DNA of 64,000 nt from Thermoleophilia bacterium. Its GTDB lineage: Bacteria > Actinomycetota > Thermoleophilia > Miltoncostaeales > Miltoncostaeaceae. The stretch covers positions 1 through 64,000 of the forward strand of contig JANQPH010000039.1 of the NCBI GenBank assembly GCA_028285405.1. The letters run 5' to 3'. The translations under genes and the position numbers were made by a program. The notes under the pieces are model-generated. The model ran no database searches. It was not told where the DNA came from and saw nothing but the letters and a program-made list of their open reading frames with translations. Of this stretch, positions 50,622 to 58,546 are shown in pieces (position 1 is the first letter of the stretch; each line of letters begins with the position of its first letter).

Positions 50622-52258
50622 GCGCCCGCCCTCGCGGTTGGCGCGTCCCTGGCTGGGCCGTCGCGGGCACGCTGCTCGCGCTGCTGATCGCTGGCCCGAT
50701 CATCTGGCTGCCGACCAGCTTCATCGCCGAGGGGGAGGCGTTCGACCAGATCGCCGCGACGCTCCTGCCCGACGCGCTGGCGCGCAGCGTGATCCTCGGC
50801 GTCGCGGTCGGCGTCGGGACGCTCGTGATCGGCGGCAGCCTCGCGCTGCTGGTCTCCTTCTACGACTTCCCCGGCCGGGGGATCCTGGAATGGGCCCTGA
50901 TCCTGCCCCTGGCGATGCCCGGCTACGTGCTCGCGTTCGTGCTGCTCGGCCAGTTCGGCTTCGCGAACCCCCTGCAGTCCAACCTGTTCGGCGACGGTCT
51001 CCAGCTCACATGGATCAAAGGGCCGATCGGCGCGACGCTTGTCCTCACCGCGGTCCTCTATCCGTACGTCTACATCCTCGGTCGTGCCGCCTTCCTGGGG
51101 CAGTCGCGGCAAGCCATCGAGGCGGCGCGCAGTCTCGGGCTGAGCTATGGCGCGGCGGTCTGGCGGGTGGCCGTGCCGCTCGCTCGGCCGGCGCTCGCCG
51201 CCGGGGTCGCGCTGGCCGTCATGGAGACCCTCGCCGACTTCGGCGTCGTGAACCTGCTCGGCTACGAGACGCTCAGCACGGCCATCTTCCGCGTGTGGTT
51301 CGGCGCGTTCGACCAGGCGGCGGCCCTGCAGCTGGCGACCGTGCTCGTCGGTTTGGCGCTGATGCTGCTCGTGCTCGAGCGCTTCCTGCGCGGGCGGGCC
51401 CGCTACGAGCGCCAGCTCGCCAAGGGCGACGCGGTCGAGCCGCGACGGCTGCGGGGGTGGAAGGCCGTCGTGGCCGCGGCGCTCCCGAGCCTGCTGCTCG
51501 CGGTCGTGTTCGTGCTCCCCAGCATCCAGCTGGTCGCGTGGTCCATCGAGACGATCTTCGACGGCGTCGTCGGGTCAGAGCTCGTTCAGGCCGCTGTCCT
51601 CACGGTGATGCTCGCCGTGGTCGCCGCGCTCGTCGCGCTGGTCACCGCGACGGTCATCGCCTACGGCAACAGGGCCCGGCCGTCGCGTCTGGGGCGCACG
51701 AGCGCACGGGTCGCGACGGTTGGATACGCCGTGCCCGGCACCGTGGTCGCGGTCGCGGTCTTCTCGCCGCTCATCTGGCTCGACCGCAGGCTGTTCGAGT
51801 TCGCCGAGAGCGTCTTCGGGGCGGACATCGGATTGCTCTTCACCGGCACGGTCCTCGGGCTGATCGTCGCCTACGTGATTCGCTTCCACGCCCTGGCGTA
51901 CTTCGCCGTCGACTCGAGGATGGGTCACATCGGATCGAAGCTCGACGACGCCGGGCGGGCGCTCGGGGCGGATCGCTCGCGTCTGCTCGCCCAGGTCCAC
52001 CTGCCGCTGCTCTGGCCCGGGATCGTGACCGCGGCGCTGCTCGTCTTCGTCGAGGTGATGAAGGAGCTGCCGGCGACCGCCCTCCTGCGACCGCTGGGCG
52101 CCGACACGCTCGCCATCACGGTCTGGGAGTCGACCAAGGACTCCCAGTTCGACATCGCCGCGCTGCCGGCGCTGCTCATCGTCGCGGTCGGCCTGGTCCC
52201 CGTCATCCTCCTCGTGCGCTACTCGCGGCGCGCGGGCTGGGGCTCGATCCCGGGCTGA
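50618..52258 (+). CDS. fbpB: Fe(3+) ABC transporter permease (FbpB-like)
   Basis: 546 residues with two fused permease halves (about 12 helices), each with an EAA-type loop: EAARSLGLSYGAAVWRVAVPLARPA (split here by convention) in the first and DDAGRALGADRSRLLAQVHLP in the second. These loops contact the ATPase encoded divergently. GTG start coupled to the binding-protein gene. Confidence 0.9.
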   Translation: MSARPRGWRVPGWAVAGTLLALLIAGPIIWLPTSFIAEGEAFDQIAATLLPDALARSVILGVAVGVGTLVIGGSLALLVSFYDFPGRGILEWALILPLAMPGYVLAFVLLGQFGFANPLQSNLFGDGLQLTWIKGPIGATLVLTAVLYPYVYILGRAAFLGQSRQAIEAARSLGLSYGAAVWRVAVPLARPALAAGVALAVMETLADFGVVNLLGYETLSTAIFRVWFGAFDQAAALQLATVLVGLALMLLVLERFLRGRARYERQLAKGDAVEPRRLRGWKAVVAAALPSLLLAVVFVLPSIQLVAWSIETIFDGVVGSELVQAAVLTVMLAVVAALVALVTATVIAYGNRARPSRLGRTSARVATVGYAVPGTVVAVAVFSPLIWLDRRLFEFAESVFGADIGLLFTGTVLGLIVAYVIRFHALAYFAVDSRMGHIGSKLDDAGRALGADRSRLLAQVHLPLLWPGIVTAALLVFVEVMKELPATALLRPLGADTLAITVWESTKDSQFDIAALPALLIVAVGLVPVILLVRYSRRAGWGSIPG

Positions 52259-52290
52259 TCGCCTACGCCCGCCGTAGGGTGGAGGCACGC

Positions 52291-52308
52291 GTGCCGGCGT
52301 CTCGGCAC
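52291..52308. terminator. Short hairpin between convergent iron genes
   Basis: gtgccg/cggcac with a 6-nt loop lies in the 72-bp gap between the permease stop and the FTR1 stop; modest stability. Confidence 0.35.
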
Positions 52309-52330
52309 CCCGGCCCTGAGTTCCGGCGGT

Positions 52331-54799
52331 CTAGCTCGTCGAGTCGCCTCGTCCGGAGGGCGCCTGCGGTCGGGGCGTGTCCTCGACCAGCACCGCACCG
52401 GTCTGAAGCGCGCCGGAGGGCTTCTCGCTCGCCGCAGCCAGCGCCTCTTGGGCCTGTTTGCGCCCACGCCGGCGGGAGCGGTCTCGAAGCTGCTCCGCGA
52501 GGAAGTAGCTGCCGACCACGAACAGCAGCGCCCCGGCCTGCGCCCCGATCGTCTCCCACGTCGGGAAGACGCCGAACCACTCGCCCGCCCAGAACGGGAT
52601 CGTTACGTCGATCGGCGTGATGCCGACCCAGCCGACGCCCTGCATCGTCCGGACGGTCGAGCCGACCATCGTCAGCAGCACCGCCCCGATCAGCACCCCG
52701 GTGACGATCAGCATCTTCTTGTACGGCAGCTTCTTCTGGAGCATGAAGGTGGCGACGGCGATGGCGCCGACCGCGACGAGTCCGAGCGCGACCCCCTGCA
52801 GGACGACGGCGGTGCCGGCGCTGAGTTGCAGGGCCTGAAGGAAGAGGACCGTCTCGAAGCCTTCCCGGTAGACGCTCGTGAAGCCGAGCAGCACGAGGCC
52901 GATCATCTGCGCCGAGATGAACCCTCCCTCGGCGCTGCGCGCGAGGAGCCGCCTGCGCTTCCCGTGGAAGCCCGAGATGTGCTGGGTCCAGTACACCTTG
53001 TGGAAGAACCAGTTGAGGATGAGGAGCAGGACGCCGATCGCGATCAGCCCCACGACGGCCTCGAGCTTCTCGCCGAGGGTCGAGAGCGATCGCAGGAGCG
53101 TGTGCGCCAGCACGAACGTGATCGCGCTCGCGCCCAGCGCGACGACGCCTCCCCACAGCACCGGGGCACGCAGGCGTCTGTTGGCGCCGAGCAGGCTCGC
53201 GGTGATCGCCGCCAGGATGAGGACCGCCTCGAGGCCCTCGCGGAAGACGATCACCGCCGAATTGGTGACGATGGTCGCGTCGCTGGCGCCTTCTCCGAGG
53301 GTGCCAGCCGAGCGGGCGAGCGCGTCGTCGAGCTCGGCTCGGGTCGCCGCGATCTCGCGAGACGGTGCCCGGCGCGCGATCTGCTCGGCGAGGCCGTCGG
53401 TCCCATCCCAGCCGAACCAGATCAGGCCCTCGACCTCGGCGACCAGACCGGGGTCGAACGCGATCAGCTTGCGCTCCGGACCGAACTCGAAGAGCGCGTA
53501 GGCCTCGATCCGCGCCTGCTCGGCCACGTCGTACTCGCCGGCTGACACCGCGGCCCGCATGCGGTCGAGGGTGAGCTGGATGATCTCGAAGTCGGCTTCG
53601 TCACCGCTCAGCTCCCACTCCTCCGGGTAGACCGCCTCGAGCCGCTCGATCGAGGCCACGGCCAGGTCGTTGACCTCGCCGTCGGTTGCCAGGTCGGCGT
53701 CCTGGCGCTCGGCCGCGGTGACCCACTCGTCGAGCTGCGCGAGGTTGGTGGCCACGGCCGGCGCGACGCTCGCATCGAGCTCGTTCAGCGCCGGGGCGAG
53801 GTCGTCGAGCGCGTCCCGGGCCGCGTCGAGGAACGTGCGCGCCTCCTGGATCTCGAACGGGATGGTCACCCGTCCGTCGTTGACGCCCTTCCCGTACTCG
53901 AACGGGACGAGATCCACGAACCGGAGCAGCTGGCTCGCGCGGCGCGCCTGCTCCTCGTCGGTGAGGGGAGCGGCCTGGAAACTGGCCAAGACCTCGTCGA
54001 CCAGCGCAACCTGGCGGGCGGTGCGTTGCGCGTCTCCGGCGGCGCCCGCCGCCTCGAGCTCTGTGACCGCGGCGTTCGCCTCGGCGAGCTCCTCCGCCCC
54101 GATCTGCAGACCGTACTCGGGGGAGATGATCCTCCAGTACTGCGCGGCCAGGGCGGTGGTCTCGGCCATTCGAAGTGGGAAATCGCGCTCGGACGCATCC
54201 GCGGCCTCTTCCAGCAGCTCGTTCATCCGCGACTGGTAGCCGTCGAGCAGGTCCTTGCGGACCAGCAGCGCCGCGTCGTTGCGCGTGATCTCGCCCCGCG
54301 CCAGATCCTGCAGCGCCAGGGTCGCCGTCGGCCGCGGGCGGTATGCCCGCGTCGCCGTGCGGAAGTCACGAAGCTTCAGCCACTGCGACGTCGCGGCGAT
54401 GTCGCCGCGACGCGTGGCCGCGATGGCATTGCCGAAGCTGACCCGGACCAGCGCTCCCCAGACTCGCTCCTCAGCGGCCGCCAGTGCCGGATCGTCGTCG
54501 GCCTCCACGGCTGCCTCGGCGGCCGTCAGGGCGTCGAGCACCTGGGCATCCAGCTCCGGGTCTCGGGACCGGACCCCGTTCCTGAGCGGCCCCGAGTAGC
54601 TCTCCCGGGCCGCCGCGACCAGCTCGCGAGCCTGCTCCCGCTCGCCAAAAAGAAGGTCGGTGCCAGCCCGTGCGAGCGACTCGCGCATCGCATCGGCCGC
54701 CTGCCACGGTGGGAGCGCTGCTTGCCCGGTTGCAGCGCTCGCCGTGGCGAGGACGACCACAAGCGCCAGGAGCGCTCGGGCCAGCACACGCGTGGGCAC
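52331..54799 (-). CDS. efeU: FTR1-family high-affinity iron permease with large N-terminal domain
   Basis: 822 residues. A signal peptide (cleavage near ATGQA, about 25) precedes a roughly 480-residue helical extracytoplasmic region. The FTR1 membrane domain (about 500-770) has two REGLE-type motifs, VFREGLEAVLIL and VYREGFETVLFL, that carry iron through the channel. The C-terminus is cytoplasmic and charged. Classical EfeU is about 280 residues, so the N-terminal part is a fused domain, as known in other bacterial FTR1 proteins. It lies 3 bp downstream of the lipoprotein gene and is surely co-transcribed. Confidence 0.88.
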   Translation of the reverse strand: MPTRVLARALLALVVVLATASAATGQAALPPWQAADAMRESLARAGTDLLFGEREQARELVAAARESYSGPLRNGVRSRDPELDAQVLDALTAAEAAVEADDDPALAAAEERVWGALVRVSFGNAIAATRRGDIAATSQWLKLRDFRTATRAYRPRPTATLALQDLARGEITRNDAALLVRKDLLDGYQSRMNELLEEAADASERDFPLRMAETTALAAQYWRIISPEYGLQIGAEELAEANAAVTELEAAGAAGDAQRTARQVALVDEVLASFQAAPLTDEEQARRASQLLRFVDLVPFEYGKGVNDGRVTIPFEIQEARTFLDAARDALDDLAPALNELDASVAPAVATNLAQLDEWVTAAERQDADLATDGEVNDLAVASIERLEAVYPEEWELSGDEADFEIIQLTLDRMRAAVSAGEYDVAEQARIEAYALFEFGPERKLIAFDPGLVAEVEGLIWFGWDGTDGLAEQIARRAPSREIAATRAELDDALARSAGTLGEGASDATIVTNSAVIVFREGLEAVLILAAITASLLGANRRLRAPVLWGGVVALGASAITFVLAHTLLRSLSTLGEKLEAVVGLIAIGVLLLILNWFFHKVYWTQHISGFHGKRRRLLARSAEGGFISAQMIGLVLLGFTSVYREGFETVLFLQALQLSAGTAVVLQGVALGLVAVGAIAVATFMLQKKLPYKKMLIVTGVLIGAVLLTMVGSTVRTMQGVGWVGITPIDVTIPFWAGEWFGVFPTWETIGAQAGALLFVVGSYFLAEQLRDRSRRRGRKQAQEALAAASEKPSGALQTGAVLVEDTPRPQAPSGRGDSTS

Positions 54800-54802
54800 G
54801 CT

Positions 54803-55921
54803 CTAGCCCTCCTGGAGCTCGATTCCGAGCGTTGCGGACTGCTGGGTGATCTGGCCGGCGATCGTCTCGGCCCGCTCTTGCGCCTCGGTGCCGAGGGTGT
54901 CGGCCTCCTCTGGCGTGTACTGCCTGCCGCCCTCCTCCTCGTCACGCAGATCCGTGACGAAGGTGATGAGGCTCTCCATCTGCTCGGCCGTCTGCTCGGC
55001 TGCGGCCTCGTCCTCGGTCGCGACGAGCGGGGTCACGCCCTCGTAGGTGAAGTCGAGGCCCGACAGGATGTCGACCACGTCCGAGAGTCGGGTCGCGCCG
55101 ACGAAGCCCTGCTCGGTGGCGTCGTCACCGGAGACGCTGCGCGAGTTCTTCCACTGCTCGAAGTACTCGCTCATCGTCGGGATCATCACGGTCAACGCCG
55201 TGAACACGTCCGACTCGGTCGGCTCCCACGCGTTGGCGTCGGAGTCGAGGTTCTGCGTCTGACTCACGAGCTCGCCCGTCGCGGCGGTCAGGACCGCGGC
55301 GTCCGGAACGGACTCGCCGAACTCGTCCTTGCCGTCGGCATTGGTGTCGGACTTCTTGGTGCCCTGGTACTCGGGGTTCGTCCCCCAGATCGCGGTCTCG
55401 GTGATGAAGAAGAGGTTCCCGGGGCGCTCGAGGACCGAGCCGTCGGCCAGCTCGAGGTCGAAGGACACGCCGTCCTCGCCCGTGCCCGCAGCGCCCGCAT
55501 CGATGTCGACGTCGTACTGCGCCAGGGATGGCACTCCGGCGACGATGCCCTCGGCCTCCTCGTAGGCCGGGTTGGCGGCCTGCCACTGCTCCTTCATGGT
55601 CTCGACGAGCGCCGCGACCTCTTCGCCGCTGTCGGCGACGAGCGCGTCGTAGTCGCCGTCGGCGCCGTCCACGAGCGCCTGGTACTCCTGCGCGGTGGTG
55701 TCGAGGTCGCCGGCAGCCGTCGCGAGGTCGGCCGTGTGGTCCGTCAGGAATGCCTTGATCCCGGTCAGGTCGGCCTCGGACGACCCGGTTGTCGACGCGG
55801 CGGAAGAGTCATCGCCATCACTGCCGCATCCGGCTGCGACGAGCCCGAGCGAGCCGACGGCCGCGACGACGATGGCAGTGCGGCGTAGGGGTCGCCCGAA
55901 GAGTTGGCGACGTTGTTCCAT
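54803..55921 (-). CDS. Iron-uptake-associated lipoprotein (EfeO-like by position)
   Basis: 372 residues. Lipoprotein signal with lipobox VAAGC (Cys about 32) and a Ser/Asp linker. The mature part is helical with many Glu/Asp. I do not see the HxxE motif of EfeO/imelysin proteins. It contains DTNADGKDEFGE at 192-203, a canonical EF-hand-like calcium loop (ligands at 1,3,5,7,9,12). Close coupling to FTR1 suggests it hands metal to the permease; this is inference. ATG 55921 with AGGAGG 6 nt upstream. Confidence 0.7.
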   Translation of the reverse strand: MEQRRQLFGRPLRRTAIVVAAVGSLGLVAAGCGSDGDDSSAASTTGSSEADLTGIKAFLTDHTADLATAAGDLDTTAQEYQALVDGADGDYDALVADSGEEVAALVETMKEQWQAANPAYEEAEGIVAGVPSLAQYDVDIDAGAAGTGEDGVSFDLELADGSVLERPGNLFFITETAIWGTNPEYQGTKKSDTNADGKDEFGESVPDAAVLTAATGELVSQTQNLDSDANAWEPTESDVFTALTVMIPTMSEYFEQWKNSRSVSGDDATEQGFVGATRLSDVVDILSGLDFTYEGVTPLVATEDEAAAEQTAEQMESLITFVTDLRDEEEGGRQYTPEEADTLGTEAQERAETIAGQITQQSATLGIELQEG

Positions 55922-55996
55922 CTGGACCTCCTGGTGTGAGCCAGCAACTTCTGGCCAACGCGTTTGCGTAACCACGGTTGCCGGAAAGGCTGGGCC

Positions 55997-56025
55997 AGGA
56001 TAGGGTCGCCGCGTTGACTTTACAA
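55997..56025 (-). promoter_or_regulatory. Promoter of the lipoprotein-FTR1 operon
   Basis: On the minus strand TTGTAA (56025-56020), 17 bp, TATCCT (56002-55997), predicting a 5' leader of about 70 nt before ATG 55921. A partial palindrome, ttagggcgccctt, adjoins the -35. Confidence 0.45.
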
Positions 56026-56088
56026 GGGCGCCCTAACTTCTCCAGTTGGGAGGTCCAAACTACAGCACGGCTGGGACGAGGAGGAACC

Positions 56089-56928
56089 GTGAGCGACGCC
56101 AGCGCAGTCTTGGAGGCCCTGCCGGCACGCCTGAGGCATGCGATCGACGCCGGCTGGCGAGGCATGACGCTGATCGAGGTGGCCCTCTCGGACGCCGACT
56201 CGACCCAGCCGGTGCTCCTCGTCTCGAGCCCCAACGCGGAGGCGCTCATCGCCGCCCGCGCACCGCTCGGCGTCAGGGTCGTCCACGAGGAGGACGCTGC
56301 GCGCATGCTCGTGCTGGCCATCCTCGACGAGGAGCGCGGACCGCTCGAGCTCGGAATCGACCTGGGATTCGTCGACGCGCGCGCGCTCGCCCGCCGGCTG
56401 GCCAACGCCGGCGAGGTGCCGCTCATCGTCGTCGGTCCGGACGTTGAGTCGGCTCGCATCGGCCGGGTGCCGCTGGGGCGCTCCGCCCGGGCGGTCATGC
56501 TCGAGGCGGTGGCCGAGGCCGGCGAATGGCGCGTCGAGCAGCCGGACGGCATCTGCGAGATCCCCGACGAGGGCGACGCGCTGCCCCGGCTGGTGTCGGT
56601 CGGATCGGAGTCGATCGCGCTGCAGGTGCCGCTCGAGCAGCTCGCCTCGATGAGCGATCGGAACGGGCGGGCCGACATCGACCTCCACGTCGACCTGGAT
56701 GCGCCCGCGCTTCGGATCAGGCCGGCGGGGCAGCTCCGGCTCGACGCGGACGAGCTCGTCCTGAGCCTCGACGACCCCGGCCAGCTCGCGCTGGCCGAGC
56801 GACTCGCCGACCTGCCGTCCCTGATGGTCCTCGGGGTGCTGCCGGGGGACGACCGGTTCGTCGCGCAGGCGCTCGCGCGGCTCGGTGCCGAGTCGCGCGA
56901 CGCGTTCAGGCGGATGCGGCGCGAATGA
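56089..56928 (+). CDS. Hypothetical protein
   Basis: 279 residues, not recognised, soluble. Alternating strands and helices (TLIEVALSDADSTQPVLLVSS, MLVLAILDEERGPLELGIDLG) and an acidic composition (LRLDADELVLSLDDPGQLA). GTG 56089 with GAGGAGG 4-5 nt upstream, a clear ribosome site. Divergent from the iron operon and overlapping the next small gene (ATGA). Confidence 0.75.
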   Translation: MSDASAVLEALPARLRHAIDAGWRGMTLIEVALSDADSTQPVLLVSSPNAEALIAARAPLGVRVVHEEDAARMLVLAILDEERGPLELGIDLGFVDARALARRLANAGEVPLIVVGPDVESARIGRVPLGRSARAVMLEAVAEAGEWRVEQPDGICEIPDEGDALPRLVSVGSESIALQVPLEQLASMSDRNGRADIDLHVDLDAPALRIRPAGQLRLDADELVLSLDDPGQLALAERLADLPSLMVLGVLPGDDRFVAQALARLGAESRDAFRRMRRE

Positions 56929-57167
56929 GGCCGGTTCTCGACCCACCGGTGGAGTGCTGGGAGCGGAAGTCGCCGCGGCCCGCGCGGCTTGCGGTCCGGC
57001 TTCGTCGGATGGCGCGCCAGGGCCGGCCGATCCCCGACGCGATGGAGGCGCTCGAGCCCGCGCTCCGTGGGATGACGAAGGCGCAGATCGAGCAGGCCGT
57101 CTCCCTCGCCCGCGCCGCGGCCGAGCTGCCGGACCTGTCGTCGGGCGGTCGGCGGATCGGCGACTGA
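56925..57167 (+). CDS. Small hypothetical protein coupled to the preceding gene
   Basis: 80 residues, basic, not recognised. Likely helical, with GMTKAQIEQAVSLARAAAEL near the C-terminus. The start overlaps the upstream stop (ATGA), so translation is coupled. It ends 2 bp from the convergent transporter gene. Confidence 0.6.
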   Translation: MRPVLDPPVECWERKSPRPARLAVRLRRMARQGRPIPDAMEALEPALRGMTKAQIEQAVSLARAAAELPDLSSGGRRIGD

Positions 57168-57168
57168 G

Positions 57169-58113
57169 TCAGGGCTCGTCGTTCCCTGGCTCGTGTGGAG
57201 TCGCGCCCGAGCGGGGCTCGGGCTTCAGCCGGGGCGCCGGCCGCAGATCGTCGGGAAGCGCCGAGCCGCGTTTCGAGATCTCGATCGCGGTGGCGATCAC
57301 GATGATGATCCCGGCGAGGATGATGAGCGGCGACAGCGGCTCGGCGAAGAAGAAGGCCGCAAAGCCCGCCGCGAACACGGCCTCGCCCAGGATGACGACG
57401 CCGAAGACCACCGGCGCGAGCCGCGGCAGCGCGTACCACTGCGCGATGATCGCCGGCGCGACGAGGATCACCCCCGCGGCGAGCACGATCCAGATGTCGA
57501 CGAGGCTCGGGAGGCCGATCAGCAGGCTCGGGATCAGCAGCACGAAGCTGGTGAGCTGAACCAGGCCCGCGCCCTCGAGGATGTTTCGCTCCCGGCCCCA
57601 GGTCGAGATCAGCCACAGATAGGCGGCGAACGCGACGACCGAGCAGACGGCCAGGAGCACGCCGAGGAGCGGCTGACTGCCGCGGTCGCCGGGATCGGAC
57701 TGCGCGGCGAGCGCGATCCCCCCGACGATCAGGATCAGGACCGCGATCGTCGCGCCGTCGAACCGGCGCGATCGGGTCGCCAGCTGCGCGAGCAGGTAGA
57801 CGATCGGCACCCCGAGGTGGATGGCGGTCACCGGGCCGACCGGTCCGACGAGGAGCGCGCCGACGAACAGGCTCGCCTGGGTGATGTTCAGGACCGCGAG
57901 CGCGAGGATCTCGCGCTTGCTCATGTGGGGCAGTGAGGACGCGCGCTCGGCCAGGTTGCCGAAGGCCAGGAGCGGCAGCGTCGCCCCGGCCGCGATCAGG
58001 AAGGAGAAGCGAAGCGGGCCGACGTCCAGGTCGCTGGCGATCGCGTCGACGGCGCCGAACAGCGCGCTTGCCACGACCAGCGCCAGCACGGCTCTCCACT
58101 GAAAGGCCCCCAC
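57169..58113 (-). CDS. EamA/DMT-superfamily transporter
   Basis: 314 residues with ten predicted helices in two EamA repeats (the second starting near AYLWLISTWGRE) and a charged C-terminal tail. Typical metabolite or drug exporter; substrate unknown. GTG start preceded by a promoter-poor GC-rich gap. Confidence 0.82.
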   Translation of the reverse strand: MGAFQWRAVLALVVASALFGAVDAIASDLDVGPLRFSFLIAAGATLPLLAFGNLAERASSLPHMSKREILALAVLNITQASLFVGALLVGPVGPVTAIHLGVPIVYLLAQLATRSRRFDGATIAVLILIVGGIALAAQSDPGDRGSQPLLGVLLAVCSVVAFAAYLWLISTWGRERNILEGAGLVQLTSFVLLIPSLLIGLPSLVDIWIVLAAGVILVAPAIIAQWYALPRLAPVVFGVVILGEAVFAAGFAAFFFAEPLSPLIILAGIIIVIATAIEISKRGSALPDDLRPAPRLKPEPRSGATPHEPGNDEP

Positions 58114-58209
58114 GACCCGGGTGAGGGTACCCCCGGCGGGGCGGGTGGTGCGTCAGGCGGCGTCGCCCGGCATCACGAGCCCGGCCGCACGTCACCTGCG
58201 CGGCGCGAG

Positions 58210-58473
58210 CTAGTCCTCGGGCTTCAGCTTGCCGAGCTCGGCCTCGATCTTGAGCCCGTGCTCGCGGATGAAGGTCATCCCGACGTGGTACTTGGCGCCG
58301 GGGAGCGCACTCACGGTCTTCCTCAGCTCGTGGTCCCAGGGCCGGCGCCGCACGGCGTCGAGCATCTCCTGGTACTCACCGCACAAGCCGACCAGCTCGA
58401 GGTGCTTCCTGGCCAGCTCCTCGATCATGCGGTCCGCGGTCTCTGCCGGATCGGGCTCGTCGTCCACGATCAC
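58210..58473 (-). CDS. Small hypothetical protein
   Basis: 87 residues, acidic, not recognised. Two long helices are probable (PAETADRMIEELARKHLEL and REHGLKIEAELGKL). GTG start, or a second GTG two codons later. Divergent from the FUSC gene over about 70 bp. Confidence 0.55.
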   Translation of the reverse strand: MIVDDEPDPAETADRMIEELARKHLELVGLCGEYQEMLDAVRRRPWDHELRKTVSALPGAKYHVGMTFIREHGLKIEAELGKLKPED

Positions 58474-58546
58474 CGTCCTCGGTCGCCTCGTTGGGCAAGC
58501 CTACTGTCGAGTCGGGCGGCCGCGAGCGCGAAACACCGCCGCCCGA

